Below, piece by piece: positions 11,001-19,918 of a stretch of 64,000 bases of DNA; the stretch's first letter is position 1; each line of letters starts with the position of its first letter. Made by a program: the position numbers and the translations under genes. This stretch comes from Dasania phycosphaerae. Its GTDB lineage: Bacteria > Pseudomonadota > Gammaproteobacteria > Pseudomonadales > Dasaniaceae. Under the pieces are notes generated by a model, which searched no databases, had not been told where the DNA came from, and saw only the letters and a list, made by a program, of their open reading frames with translations. The DNA lies in NCBI RefSeq assembly GCF_026891035.1, contig NZ_JAPTGG010000002.1, positions 248,001 to 312,000 of the forward strand, read 5' to 3'.

Positions 11001-11341
11001 TGGCACTGCATTGGGAGCTACAGTCTATGGCGCAGGGTGGTATGGAAAACCATAAGATACTGCGTACTGCAACGATCAACGGCGCTAAGACATTAGGCGT
11101 GGAGGAGCAAATAGGTTCTTTGCAAGTTGGTAAGCTCGCCGACATTATCGTGCTAGAAAAAAATCCATTGGCAGATATACGCAACACCAACAGTGTCATT
11201 TATACCATGATAAATGGGCGTTTATACGATAGCTTCAGCATGAATGAAGTTGGCAATTATCAGCGTCCACGCAGTAAGTTTTATTGGGAACTCCCAGATT
11301 ATAACGATATAGACTGGAATGAGGCCTGGTCCGGTCAGTAA
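8078..11341 (+). CDS. Secreted TolB-like beta-propeller/amidohydrolase protein, copy 1
   Basis: 1087 residues: a signal peptide (about 1-28), then two sets of PD40/TolB-like propeller repeats (for example FSPDGSKILYVSDRSGEDNIW), then an amidohydrolase domain of the metal-dependent TIM-barrel superfamily from about residue 650. The metal-binding His-x-His is His707/His709 in GLVDMHGHID. Later ligands may include the His in ALEHVIP and that in NAGSHGQ. The C-terminus has the family-typical GSLQVGKLADIIVLEKNP. Members act on small amides, cyclic ureas or dipeptides; the substrate here is unknown. The next gene is a full-length paralogue 36 bases downstream, so they form an operon. Periplasmic location is inferred from the signal peptide. 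Confidence 0.88.
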   Translation: MSQIIRSLKAIMPLGCLLLGAGVSGVQAESWDITDTGQPNYEVEFSVTEGTWLSVDVSPDGKTLVFDLLGDIYTLPATGGEASLIRGGAALERIPSFSPDGSKILYVSDRSGEDNIWVANTDGSAARMITQETTNMLTNPEWSADGEYVVAARVGNTFDSQKMSTLQLFHINGGKGRTLVETPENKRDVQEPNFSSDGRYIYYTQRLVDHHIFVDANHVNYGIMRRDLATGETTALIKGFGGALSPQVSPNNKRLAFVRRVKDKTVLFVHDLISGEQRPVYADLDRDQQADFYLQGVYYPQFDWFPDNKHVAIWGKGKLFKINMDTGEAKEIPFLAHTKHRITKTPRFSDDLAPEQLTVKTVRQLAIAKKQSDMVFHALGYLWKKELPNGKPKRITSSQAFEFDPAFSPNNRKLAYVEWDDEKGSALTLATPSGKRKNTLVESRGVIRQPVFSPDGKYLAYIIDENSKTLGGYRAKPGLYIVSVQGGESKKIAEMAQTPIFSNDGKRVYYTRMESKNTYISSVTTEGFDHRDHVLAKGADRHELKLSPDGQWIAFKEDQQYYVLPYKETGALTEISAKDDAVPVTALTVSSGYNLAWAPDSSALYWTLGKDLYRVSSSDFSTHAANAAPYASIGLIAKGDKPAGVVAFTGGQVITMQGDKVIAQGTVVVEGNRIVAVGDANEVLIPKDAHIVDTTGKTVMPGLVDMHGHIDCCYYGGLMPQKHASHYAAAAYGITTNYDPYTSEIPAYAAMEMQQAGILVGPRFLSSGRVIYGRPGKGDTTYQPLHSYADAENVMVRKRALGGRVIKSYKQPSRRARQQLVKAGREAGVMVDAEGESHFYFDISMILDGHMALEHVIPVANYYDDIVQLMAHSDIANTPTLNVTFGEIMGENYFYQSTRAWTDPKIKSYVQDTTSSYSPVGTPYSAPLHVRSMTSLHAAEEIWDVGFRAASRSVKKLDDAGVIINAGSHGQVYGLALHWELQSMAQGGMENHKILRTATINGAKTLGVEEQIGSLQVGKLADIIVLEKNPLADIRNTNSVIYTMINGRLYDSFSMNEVGNYQRPRSKFYWELPDYNDIDWNEAWSGQ

Positions 11342-11377
11342 GCCTATTTCGTTAACTAATCTGTTGGGAGTATATAA

Positions 11378-14300
11378 ATGTTTATTGTACGTAGAGGTTT
11401 TTTCGAGTGGCTGACTATCCTATGGCTTGCTGCTGGCACAGTGTCAGCTGATACATGGGATATCACTGATACTGGACAACCCTATAAGGATGTTGCATTT
11501 ACCCTGCAAGAAGGCACTTGGATGAGTGTTGATGTGCATCCAGATGGTCAGTTTCTAGTGTTTGATTTATTAGGGGATATTTACCGACTGCCTATTACTG
11601 GTGGCGAGGCAACATTAATAAAAGGCGGTCCAGCGATGGATCGCATGCCTCGGTTTAGTGCTGATGGTAACTCGCTGCTCTATATCAGTGATAAAAGCGG
11701 TGAGGATAACGTCTGGATTACCTCCTTAGATGGTAGCAATTCGCGACAGGTCACTTATGAGAGTGTTGATGTAGTCAGCAACCCAGCATGGGAACCCAGT
11801 GGAAACTATATAGCAGCCACCAAGCTATCTTCACAGTACAGTGATTTATTTACTTCCGAGCTTAGGCTATACCATATCAATGGAGGAAGTGGTCAACCTC
11901 TGGTCGAGTCGCCGCATGCGTTTCAAAATGTTACGCAAGCGCAGTTTTCAGCAGATGGGCAATATTTGTATTACACCCAAAAAGTAGGCGGCCCTAACGG
12001 TCAAGGTGTTTTTATTGATGCTAATCATACGGTGCATGCCATTATGCAGCGCAATATGGAGACCGGAAAAACCACAGAATTATTAAAAGGTTTTGGTGGT
12101 GCAACCACCGCGCAAGTTTCTCCCGATAGCCAACGCATTGCATTTGTCAGGCGGGTCAAGGATAAAACAGTTCTGTTTGTCTATGACCTGAACAGCGGCG
12201 AACAGCGGCCGGTCTACGACCAATTAGATCGCGATATGCAAGGCGAGTGGATTGCTCAGGGTACCTATTACCCGCAATATGATTGGTTTCCCGATGGTCG
12301 TCATATTGCCATTTGGGGGCAGGGCAAACTCTATAAGGTAGATACCCAAACTGCTTCGGCCACAGAGATACCTTTTCGTGTTACCGCCAAGCACCGCATC
12401 ACCGAGGCCACACGTTTTACTCAACAATTAGAGCCAGAAACGCTAACCGTTAAGGCTATAAGGCATTTAGCGCTATCAGCTGACCAGCAAAGCATGGTTT
12501 TTAATGCGCTAGGCCGTTTATGGTATAAAACTTTACCTGCTGGCCAGCCAAAACGTTTGACGGACAGCCAGGCTTTTGAATTTGAGCCGGTATTTTCCCC
12601 CGATGGTAAATCGCTGGCTTATGTGGAGTGGGACGATGAGCAAGGCAGCACATTAAAACTGCTAACCTTGGATGGATCAAAGTCGAAATCCCTGCTAAAA
12701 GACCGCGGTGTAATTAGGCAACCAGTTTTTTCAGCCAATGGAAAAATGTTGGCCTATCAAATACAAGAAGACAGTAAATGCATGGGGGGGTTTGGTAATG
12801 CCAGCGGCATATACACCTTGTCGTTATCTCATAATTCAAAACCATTATTAGTAACAAAATTGGGAGTCAACCCTCAATTTTCACCCAATAGCAAACGGCT
12901 CTACTACTTACTTGATGATGTGGACAATAATATTGCGGTTACTAAATTAATCAGCGTCAATTTACAGGGGCAGGATTCTCGAACTCATGCTGTTATGCCT
13001 GTAGCTGAACGCTCTGAGTTACGGTTAAGCCCCAATGGTAAATGGCTAGGATTCAAGGAGCAGCAAAACTACTATGTGATGCCATTGGCTGATGCAGGTG
13101 GGGCGATGAAGGTGTCAGCCAGTGAGGCCGTGACGCCGGTAACACAGTTATCAAAAGTAGGTGGTTATAATCTGACATGGGCGGGTGATTCATCCACAAT
13201 ATATTGGATGTTGGGTGAAGTCTTGCACAGTCTAAACATTAACAGCAAACAGTACGGCTCCCCAATATTAACAGGCCTTAAAGTAAAATCTGATGTACCA
13301 GAGGGGACTATAGCTTTCACAGGTGCTCGGTTAATTACAATAACTAACGGTGTTATAGAAGATGGCACACTACTAGTTAGAAATAATCGTATTGCGGCAG
13401 TAGGTTCTAGGCTAGATATTGCTATTCCCAAGGGCGCTAAAGTTATTGATAGCCGTGGTAAAACTATAATGCCCGGTTTAGTCAATATGCATGGCCATGT
13501 TGACAGTTGCTATTATCAATCTACTGGAGCTACTCCACAAAAACAGGCCAGCCTATATGCCTCGTTGGCCTATGGTATTACTACCAACTTTGACCCTTAT
13601 TCTTCTGAGCTACCCAGTTATGCCGCCAGTGAAATGCAATTATCAGGTGACAGGGTAAGTCCACGAACCATCACTGTGGGTAGTGTTATCTATGGGCGTC
13701 CAGGAAAATCTGATCCTGTTTACACGCCGGTTAATAATATAACTGATGCCAACAATATAATGCTGCGAAAAAAAGCGCTGGGTGGAAGTACTATAAAAAG
13801 TTATAGGCAACCACAACGGCGACAAAGACAGCAATTGGTTAAGGCTGCTAGGGAGTCTGAAGTTATGGTGTCCATAGAAGGGGAGAGTCACTTCTATAAT
13901 AATATTTCTGCGATACTAGATGGGCATAACACCATAGAGCACAACCTACCTGTTGCAAATTATTACGACGATGTTATTCAACTTTTTTCTCATAGCCAAA
14001 CAGCAAATACTCCAACCTTAGTCGCAACATTTGGGGAAATCATGGGTGAGAATTTTATTTATCAAACTAGTCGCCCCTGGGAAGATCCACGTATCGATAG
14101 TTTTGTTCCGGAAGTCACTAGTGGCTACAGCCCACTGGGAATTCAATATGCAGCGCCGCTTTATGCCCGCGCAATGACAAGTTTGCATGCCGCAGACGAG
14201 TTGTGGGATATAGGCTTTAAGGCTGTGGCCAGATCTACCAAAAAATTAGATGATGCCGGTGTGCTGGTTAATGTTGGTTCACATTCACAGGTACAAGGGC

Positions 14301-14641
14301 TGGCGATGCATTGGGAGATGCAATTGATGGCCGAGGGCGGGATGAGTGCTGAACGGGTGCTCAGAGCGGCCACCTTAAATGGCGCAAAAACTTTAGGTTT
14401 AGATAATGATATAGGCAGTCTTACTGTAGGCAAGCTTGCCGACTTAATAGTGCTGGAGAAAAACCCTTTAGAAAATATTCTCAATAGTAAAACGGTTGTG
14501 CAAGTCATGATAGGTGGCAGGCTTTACGATAGCTATAGCATGAATGAGATAGGTAATTATAACCGTCCTAGAGCGCGTTTTTACTGGGAGTCTGGTGATG
14601 ATAAGGGAACGGGGTGGAATAAGGCATCTCAGGGGCAATGA
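11378..14641 (+). CDS. Secreted TolB-like beta-propeller/amidohydrolase protein, copy 2
   Basis: Tandem paralogue of the preceding gene, also exactly 1087 residues, and alignable from end to end (shared blocks include GGFGGATTAQVSP-like propeller loops, RRVKDKTVLFV, and the closing SMNEIGNYNRPRARFYWE). It has a signal peptide, PD40 propeller repeats and a C-terminal amidohydrolase domain with His705/His707 in GLVNMHGHVD. Compared with copy 1 the catalytic-face loops differ (DSCYYQSTGATPQK against DCCYYGGLMPQK), suggesting changed substrate preference. The ribosome site GGGAG is strong. Two TonB receptors follow, which would fit uptake of the substrate. Confidence 0.88.
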   Translation: MFIVRRGFFEWLTILWLAAGTVSADTWDITDTGQPYKDVAFTLQEGTWMSVDVHPDGQFLVFDLLGDIYRLPITGGEATLIKGGPAMDRMPRFSADGNSLLYISDKSGEDNVWITSLDGSNSRQVTYESVDVVSNPAWEPSGNYIAATKLSSQYSDLFTSELRLYHINGGSGQPLVESPHAFQNVTQAQFSADGQYLYYTQKVGGPNGQGVFIDANHTVHAIMQRNMETGKTTELLKGFGGATTAQVSPDSQRIAFVRRVKDKTVLFVYDLNSGEQRPVYDQLDRDMQGEWIAQGTYYPQYDWFPDGRHIAIWGQGKLYKVDTQTASATEIPFRVTAKHRITEATRFTQQLEPETLTVKAIRHLALSADQQSMVFNALGRLWYKTLPAGQPKRLTDSQAFEFEPVFSPDGKSLAYVEWDDEQGSTLKLLTLDGSKSKSLLKDRGVIRQPVFSANGKMLAYQIQEDSKCMGGFGNASGIYTLSLSHNSKPLLVTKLGVNPQFSPNSKRLYYLLDDVDNNIAVTKLISVNLQGQDSRTHAVMPVAERSELRLSPNGKWLGFKEQQNYYVMPLADAGGAMKVSASEAVTPVTQLSKVGGYNLTWAGDSSTIYWMLGEVLHSLNINSKQYGSPILTGLKVKSDVPEGTIAFTGARLITITNGVIEDGTLLVRNNRIAAVGSRLDIAIPKGAKVIDSRGKTIMPGLVNMHGHVDSCYYQSTGATPQKQASLYASLAYGITTNFDPYSSELPSYAASEMQLSGDRVSPRTITVGSVIYGRPGKSDPVYTPVNNITDANNIMLRKKALGGSTIKSYRQPQRRQRQQLVKAARESEVMVSIEGESHFYNNISAILDGHNTIEHNLPVANYYDDVIQLFSHSQTANTPTLVATFGEIMGENFIYQTSRPWEDPRIDSFVPEVTSGYSPLGIQYAAPLYARAMTSLHAADELWDIGFKAVARSTKKLDDAGVLVNVGSHSQVQGLAMHWEMQLMAEGGMSAERVLRAATLNGAKTLGLDNDIGSLTVGKLADLIVLEKNPLENILNSKTVVQVMIGGRLYDSYSMNEIGNYNRPRARFYWESGDDKGTGWNKASQGQ

Positions 14642-14675
14642 CGTCTAATAGGGACGTTTATGCGGCCCTATTTAT

Positions 14676-14692
14676 GGTGACAATGATGCACC
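14676..14692 (-). promoter_or_regulatory. Weak copy of the island motif upstream of the first TonB receptor
   Basis: Read on the minus strand this is GGTGCATCATTGTCACC. It agrees with GTTGC-N6-GTCACC at 10 of the 11 fixed positions. It lies about 84 bases upstream of the receptor start. The second half-site (GCAAC) is not recognisable, so this is the weakest of the five copies. Confidence 0.35.
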
Positions 14693-14709
14693 GGCCTTGT
14701 GTTCTTTAG

Positions 14710-14724
14710 CACCTTCCGAAGGTG
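14710..14724 (+). terminator. Short hairpin after the amidohydrolase operon
   Basis: CACCTT-CCG-AAGGTG forms a 6-base-pair stem with a 3-base loop and is followed by GGTGTTTC, not a full U-tract. It may be a weak terminator or attenuator between the amidohydrolases and the TonB receptor. Confidence 0.35.
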
Positions 14725-14775
14725 GGTGTTTCAGGGTACTGTTAAAATTCAAAATAATTAGAGGTGGGGATAGAA

Positions 14776-16896
14776 ATGAAACAAATATGTGCAAGTAAAA
14801 AAAGATTGCTATGTAGTGGGATAATGTTGGCCATGGCAATGCCTTTGGCCAATGCTGCTGTCGCTAGTGAAAAAAAACGTCTTGAGGAAGTCATAGTAAC
14901 AGCTTCAAAACGTGAGCAACGGCTGCTTGATGTCCCCATGTCTATAGCGACTATGTCCGGCGATGAGTTGGAGATTAGAGGTGTTGATAATATTCAAGAT
15001 CTTTCTTTTGCGGTGCCCGGGTTAACAATGCGTGAAGATGGCCCAGGTAGCTATCAAGTGTTTTTGCGTGGTATAGCCAATGCTCACGGTGGTGGTGCCT
15101 TAACCAGCATATACCAAGATGAGATTCCCATGGTATTAACGGGCACAGAAATATTGCCTGTTAGAACCTTAGACCTAGAACGTATAGAAGTACTTAAAGG
15201 GCCCCAAGGAACACTCTATGGCCAGGGTGCTGTTGGTGGTGCCATTAGGTATATTACTGCCCGCCCAAATATGGATGGTTTTTCAGGTCGCTTAGAAGCC
15301 GAGGCTTATTCTGTTTCCGAGGGTGATATGGGTTTAGGCGCTACTGCAATAATTAATACACCAGTAGTTGAAGACAAATTTGCTATTAGGTTAGTAGCGG
15401 ATATAAAAGATGGCGGCGGCTGGCAAGATCAACCCGAGGCCGGTATTAAAGATGGCAATGATGAAGAGTTAAAGACAGCTAGGCTTAAGGCATTATGGCT
15501 ACCTACGGATGAGCTTGAAGTGCTTGCTACTGCCATCACCTATAAAGCTGAATATGAACTAGGCCAAGGCTATGAACAGCCTGACCGTACTGTTTATGTT
15601 GCTGTTGACCCTTCAACAAAGTTGATAGATAAAGAGTGGGATTACGACGTATTTAATCTTGAGCTAACGTACGATTTAGGTTTTGCTGAGTTGTTGAGTT
15701 CATCAACATATACGGATATGGAGGTTAACTATCCCTTCTCGTATTTTGGTGGCCCCGAAACTATCTACGAAGGTGATCTTTCTGGCTATAGCAACCGTTA
15801 TAACTCGGGAGATCAATTTACTCAGGAGTTACGCCTGTCCTCAACGGGTGATAAACAACTGCAGTGGACGGTTGGTCTATTTTACAGCGACATGGCAATG
15901 GACCTAAGCATACCCGAAGTTGTAACTGAGTTTTTCGGTGTTGTTTATCTTTCTGATTATTTTACCGAGCAAACTTCGAAATCTTATTCTGTTTTCGCAG
16001 ACGTTGCCTACCAGCTAACAGATAAGTTAAATGTTGGTGTGGGTGTGCGTTATTTTGAAGACAAACAAACTGATCTTGTAGTCGGGTCAGCGGGTAAGCA
16101 AGAAGGTGAGTTTGATTCGGTAGACCCTCGTGTCTATATGACCTATGCGTTAGACGATAATATGAGTATTTATGCCAGCGCCGCAAAGGGATTCCGTAGT
16201 GGCGGCTTTAATGGTTTCGATTTTGGCGGTGATGAACTGCCAGACTTTGACCCCGAATCACTTTGGAGTTATGAAGTAGGCTATAAAGCAAGTTTATTAG
16301 ATGGCGAGTTATATGTTGATATGGCTGTGTATTACACAGAATATGACGATATGCTACGTCGCGGTCTAGTCTTTATACAGGGTCGTGGCTTTCAATCACT
16401 AATTAGCAATATTGGTAAAGTAGAAGTTACTGGCTTTGATGGTTCTATCAACTGGAAAGCTACAGACGCGCTGACCCTTGATGCTTCTGTTGCCATTATT
16501 GATGCTGAGGTTAAGGCTATAGGTGCCACAGACACTGCCAATATTCCAGGTGATCCTATAGATTATGTGCCCGATTATAGCTTTACCCTGGGTGCTACCT
16601 ATAACTTTATGTGGTCAGACACCAAGCCGGGCTTTGTACGCTTGGGTTATAGCTACAGAGATGAAATGCCTTATGTCGATAGAACCAGTTTCCCAGAGGA
16701 AAATGTCGATCAATTCTCTGATAAAATTGGTTTGTTTGATGCTCGCATAGGATTAACTATGGGTGATGTTAGTTTCGAGCTTTATGGCCAGAACCTAACA
16801 GATGAAAATAAATACATAGACCCATATAGTGCATGGAATAATGCAAATCGCACAAGACCACGCACTGTAGGCTTAAAAGTCGCTTACGATTTCTAA
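14776..16896 (+). CDS. TonB-dependent outer-membrane receptor (first)
   Basis: Active transporter of the outer membrane, energised by TonB-ExbBD. The ATG at 14776 is chosen over the GTG at 14764 because GGGGA lies at the right distance before it and it begins a normal signal peptide (about residues 1-28). The N-terminal plug shows EEVIVTASKREQ, VFLRGIAN and RIEVLKGPQGTLYGQGAVGG, followed by a 22-strand-type barrel ending in a terminal Phe (VAYDF). At about 706 residues it is of common size. It resembles the sphingomonad/Cellvibrio-type receptors for organic substrates more than siderophore receptors, but the ligand cannot be read from sequence. It sits directly after the amidohydrolase pair. 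Confidence 0.92.
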   Translation: MKQICASKKRLLCSGIMLAMAMPLANAAVASEKKRLEEVIVTASKREQRLLDVPMSIATMSGDELEIRGVDNIQDLSFAVPGLTMREDGPGSYQVFLRGIANAHGGGALTSIYQDEIPMVLTGTEILPVRTLDLERIEVLKGPQGTLYGQGAVGGAIRYITARPNMDGFSGRLEAEAYSVSEGDMGLGATAIINTPVVEDKFAIRLVADIKDGGGWQDQPEAGIKDGNDEELKTARLKALWLPTDELEVLATAITYKAEYELGQGYEQPDRTVYVAVDPSTKLIDKEWDYDVFNLELTYDLGFAELLSSSTYTDMEVNYPFSYFGGPETIYEGDLSGYSNRYNSGDQFTQELRLSSTGDKQLQWTVGLFYSDMAMDLSIPEVVTEFFGVVYLSDYFTEQTSKSYSVFADVAYQLTDKLNVGVGVRYFEDKQTDLVVGSAGKQEGEFDSVDPRVYMTYALDDNMSIYASAAKGFRSGGFNGFDFGGDELPDFDPESLWSYEVGYKASLLDGELYVDMAVYYTEYDDMLRRGLVFIQGRGFQSLISNIGKVEVTGFDGSINWKATDALTLDASVAIIDAEVKAIGATDTANIPGDPIDYVPDYSFTLGATYNFMWSDTKPGFVRLGYSYRDEMPYVDRTSFPEENVDQFSDKIGLFDARIGLTMGDVSFELYGQNLTDENKYIDPYSAWNNANRTRPRTVGLKVAYDF

Positions 16897-16913
16897 GTTA
16901 GCCTGCCATAATC

Positions 16914-16952
16914 AACGCTGCAGATTATAACGACGTCATGATCTGCAGCGTT
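16914..16952 (+). terminator. Perfect 12-base-pair hairpin after the first TonB receptor
   Basis: AACGCTGCAGAT (16914-16925) and ATCTGCAGCGTT (16941-16952) are exact reverse complements around a 15-base loop, starting 18 bases after the stop codon. No U-tract follows, so termination could depend on Rho or the hairpin may protect the transcript end. Confidence 0.55.
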
Positions 16953-17135
16953 GCAATATCCCAATATTCCCATCTTTTCTAATACTAATAATTGTGTTCG
17001 CTAATTAGATTTAATATGTGTTTTATTATTAGTCTTGTTCAGTCTTAATCTCGTAAGCTCCTTATTTTAATCTATCAATATTCTATCTAGTAAGTTTCTA
17101 AGTATTGATCCTAGATTAACATTAGTAATTATTCT

Positions 17136-17173
17136 GTTGCTCTTATGTCACCAGCCTCATGTGTTTTGTCAAT
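17136..17173 (+). promoter_or_regulatory. Island operator motif upstream of the second TonB receptor
   Basis: GTTGCTCTTATGTCACC matches GTTGC-N6-GTCACC exactly. The distal half-site, 16 bases further on, is degenerate (TCAAT instead of GCAAC). Its right edge is 68 bases before the receptor ATG, close to the spacing of the copies at 22748 and 33748. Confidence 0.55.
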
Positions 17174-17241
17174 GGCTGGAGATATTGATGTTCAAGTATT
17201 CTATGTGACTGTAAATTAATGAAAATCAAGGATAATAAAAT

Positions 17242-19680
17242 ATGGAGTTTCATCCGAGTCGTTCAATATTTAAAAAAAAATTAATTGCTCAAGCACTTGC
17301 TGCAAGTACCATCTTGGCCGGGTCAGCCTCGGTAGTCAGTGCACAGGAAAAAAACAGTATAAAACTAGAAGAGCTTATAGTTACTGCAACGTCACGCGCT
17401 AGCTCAGTACAAGACATACCTTATAATATATCGGCAGTTCAGGGTGACCTAATCTCCGCGCAACATATCACAGATCAAAGTGAGTTGTTGCGATCCATGA
17501 GTGGTATCGTTGTCGCAGATAAAGGTCAAAGAAATGCAGGTACAGTCAATAGCATTATCGTGCGTGGCCTGAATGTCGATGGGGGGAGCCAAGGTGATGT
17601 CGCTCTATCGGCCGTACCTACGGTATCGACTTATGTAGATGCAACGCCAATATTTTCGAATTTTCTTCTTAAAGATCTTGAACGTGTTGAAGTATTACGT
17701 GGGCCTCAGGGAACTCTATATGGCTCAGGTTCTCTTGGCGGAACGGTACGTTATATCACTAATAAACCTGATCCTAGCCAATTCGAAGCCAGCTTCAAAA
17801 TAGATTATAGCCAGACTAGAGGTTCAGACGGTGATAATTTTAGCAATGACATCATGGTCAATATCCCCATTACAGAAAAAATAGCCATTCGTTTAGGTGC
17901 TGGTAATGTCGATAATGACGGTGTTATAGATTATAAAAATCTTTATCAGCTAAGCCCTAGTGGTGACCCATTAATCGATGATGGCAATGGCAATTGTATT
18001 GCTCCAGATTCCGCCACAGATAGCCAAAAGATTAATAATGGCGCATGTTATCAAAATAAAGATGATATGGATTGGGTTGACATTACGTACGCCCGTGCAG
18101 CTATGCTTTGGGATATCAACGAGAAGATAACGGCTCAAATAAGCTATCAAAGGCAGTCTGATAAAACTGGTGGTCGTCGAGCAGTTACCCCTGGGGCAGA
18201 TTATTTTGATAATGAATATAAAGAGTTTGAAAATGGATCTACACTTGCCGAGCCCTCTTCACGGGAGGTTGAATTAACAAGTCTTGATGTTGAATGGGAT
18301 CTTGGGTTCGCAACCCTGACGTCAAATAGTTCTTATTATGATCATGAAGGACGTGCTGAGAGTGATAATACACCTATCTGGGTCAGCGGCGGCAGGCAAT
18401 TTTTTAATAATTACTATCCGGGTATGCCTCGCCCGGCCGTTGTGGCTGATCGTTCGTTCTCTGATTCAGCACTGACTCAAGAGTTGAGGCTGGTATCAAA
18501 TGAGAACAGCAGCGCTATTGACTGGGTTGCAGGTGTCTTTTATATGGATCAGGACAGAAATGTGGGGCAGTATAGTCTTCAAAAAGGGCTGGAAGAATAT
18601 GCACCATTAAGGCTAGGGTTTGAAACCACAGAGATTGATACCGTTTATCAAAGAGATGAAAAAATAAGTGATATCTCACTTTATGGTGAAGCTACATATA
18701 ATATTAGCGATGAACTACGTGTTACAGGTGGAATACGTTGGTTTAAAACTACATTCGACAACACTGTTCAGTTAGGGTTTCCTATCTGTGTCTGTGATCC
18801 AAGCGTGCCAACGGTAACTCAACCCAGCTTTGAGGATGATGATATTTTATTCAAAGCTAATATAGCTTGGGATCTTGATGAGTGGAATATGCTCTACAGT
18901 ACGATTTCAGAAGGGTACCGACGTGGTGGTTCAAATGCGATTGTGCCTTTTGGTTTACCATTTGGTGAGCCGAACCATGAGACTATTATGACATATGATA
19001 GTGATAGCGTCATAAATTACGAAGTTGGCTTTAAAGGGAAAACTGATAGTACTTCTTATACTGTGTCATTATTTTATATAGATTGGTCCACTCCACAAAT
19101 AAACACAACAACCGGTGCTTTTGGCTTTTTCATGGCTGCCAATGGTAAATCAGCAACAACTCAAGGACTAGAGATGGAGATTGAAGGGTATTTGACAGAG
19201 CGCCTGCATTACTCAGGCGGCTATACTTATACAAATGCCAAGTTAAGCGATGATTTTATCGGTAAGCAGTTTAATAATGTGATCGCTGAAAGCGGGGAAA
19301 AGCTACCAGGTATTCCTGAACAGCTAATAAATGTTGCACTGGATTATACAATGCCGGTATCTGAACGTTGGGATTTAATTCTTCGTTTAGATGGTTACTA
19401 CCAATCAGATATGAAAAATTATATTAGTGAAAATAGTACTTTGCATAAAAAACTAAAGCCATTCACATTGTGGAATACATCTGCAAGCTTGCAATACGAT
19501 AGCTGGATAGCTTCTATTTATATCAAAAATATCACGGATGAGAAGGCAGTAACCGGATCATTTCCAACGTCCTATCATGGTTTAGATACAGGTGTATTTG
19601 AAAACTGGCTTGGGAATGGAACCCGGGATAGTATTGCTCGTCCTAGGACTGTCGGTGTCACGTTAGGCTATCGTTTCTAA
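17242..19680 (+). CDS. TonB-dependent outer-membrane receptor (second)
   Basis: 812 residues. AAGGA precedes the ATG. The signal peptide runs through about residue 34 (SASVVSAQE). Plug motifs are EELIVTATSRASSVQDIPYNIS and RVEVLRGPQGTLYGSGSLGG; the barrel ends in GYRF, with the usual terminal Phe. It is distinct in sequence from the 710-codon receptor just upstream, so it is not a recent duplicate. The intergenic region carries a copy of the operator motif also found at the P1 peptidase/PepSY and aminotransferase promoters, tying it to the same regulon. The ligand is unknown; peptides or omega-amino-acid amides would fit the neighbours. Confidence 0.92.
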   Translation: MEFHPSRSIFKKKLIAQALAASTILAGSASVVSAQEKNSIKLEELIVTATSRASSVQDIPYNISAVQGDLISAQHITDQSELLRSMSGIVVADKGQRNAGTVNSIIVRGLNVDGGSQGDVALSAVPTVSTYVDATPIFSNFLLKDLERVEVLRGPQGTLYGSGSLGGTVRYITNKPDPSQFEASFKIDYSQTRGSDGDNFSNDIMVNIPITEKIAIRLGAGNVDNDGVIDYKNLYQLSPSGDPLIDDGNGNCIAPDSATDSQKINNGACYQNKDDMDWVDITYARAAMLWDINEKITAQISYQRQSDKTGGRRAVTPGADYFDNEYKEFENGSTLAEPSSREVELTSLDVEWDLGFATLTSNSSYYDHEGRAESDNTPIWVSGGRQFFNNYYPGMPRPAVVADRSFSDSALTQELRLVSNENSSAIDWVAGVFYMDQDRNVGQYSLQKGLEEYAPLRLGFETTEIDTVYQRDEKISDISLYGEATYNISDELRVTGGIRWFKTTFDNTVQLGFPICVCDPSVPTVTQPSFEDDDILFKANIAWDLDEWNMLYSTISEGYRRGGSNAIVPFGLPFGEPNHETIMTYDSDSVINYEVGFKGKTDSTSYTVSLFYIDWSTPQINTTTGAFGFFMAANGKSATTQGLEMEIEGYLTERLHYSGGYTYTNAKLSDDFIGKQFNNVIAESGEKLPGIPEQLINVALDYTMPVSERWDLILRLDGYYQSDMKNYISENSTLHKKLKPFTLWNTSASLQYDSWIASIYIKNITDEKAVTGSFPTSYHGLDTGVFENWLGNGTRDSIARPRTVGVTLGYRF

Positions 19681-19706
19681 AGATGATATGATTTGCTATT
19701 AAATAC

Positions 19707-19730
19707 AAGGGCTTGTCTAAGCCCTTTTTT
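19707..19730 (+). terminator. Rho-independent terminator after the second TonB receptor
   Basis: Stem AAGGGCTT/AAGCCCTT with loop GTCT, followed by a run of six T. It starts 27 bases after the stop codon. Confidence 0.85.
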
Positions 19731-19867
19731 CTAATGCTTAATTACCAAGCAGTAAAAAGAAGGCCTACGGAAACTATTTATTAAGATAGATCAGTTACAC
19801 TAATAGGACTAATATGGCTCTTATCTGAAATTTTTGAAAATAGTTTATCTACTTAATATTATAAATT

Positions 19868-19893
19868 GCCGCTATTCATGGATAAATAGCGGC
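19868..19893 (-). terminator. Hairpin after the P1 peptidase gene
   Basis: GCCGCTATT and AATAGCGGC form a perfect 9-base-pair stem with an 8-base loop, lying 26 bases beyond the stop codon of the minus-strand peptidase gene. T-rich sequence flanks it on both sides, so it may work for both strands. Confidence 0.55.
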
Positions 19894-19918
19894 CATTTTC
19901 TCAGATAAAATTGATCTA

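Larger units (their letters stand above)
16897..17241. other. Gene-free region between the two TonB receptors
   Basis: 345 AT-rich bases holding a terminator-like hairpin at its left end and a copy of the island operator motif near its right end (both listed separately). No coding sequence seen. Confidence 0.5.
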
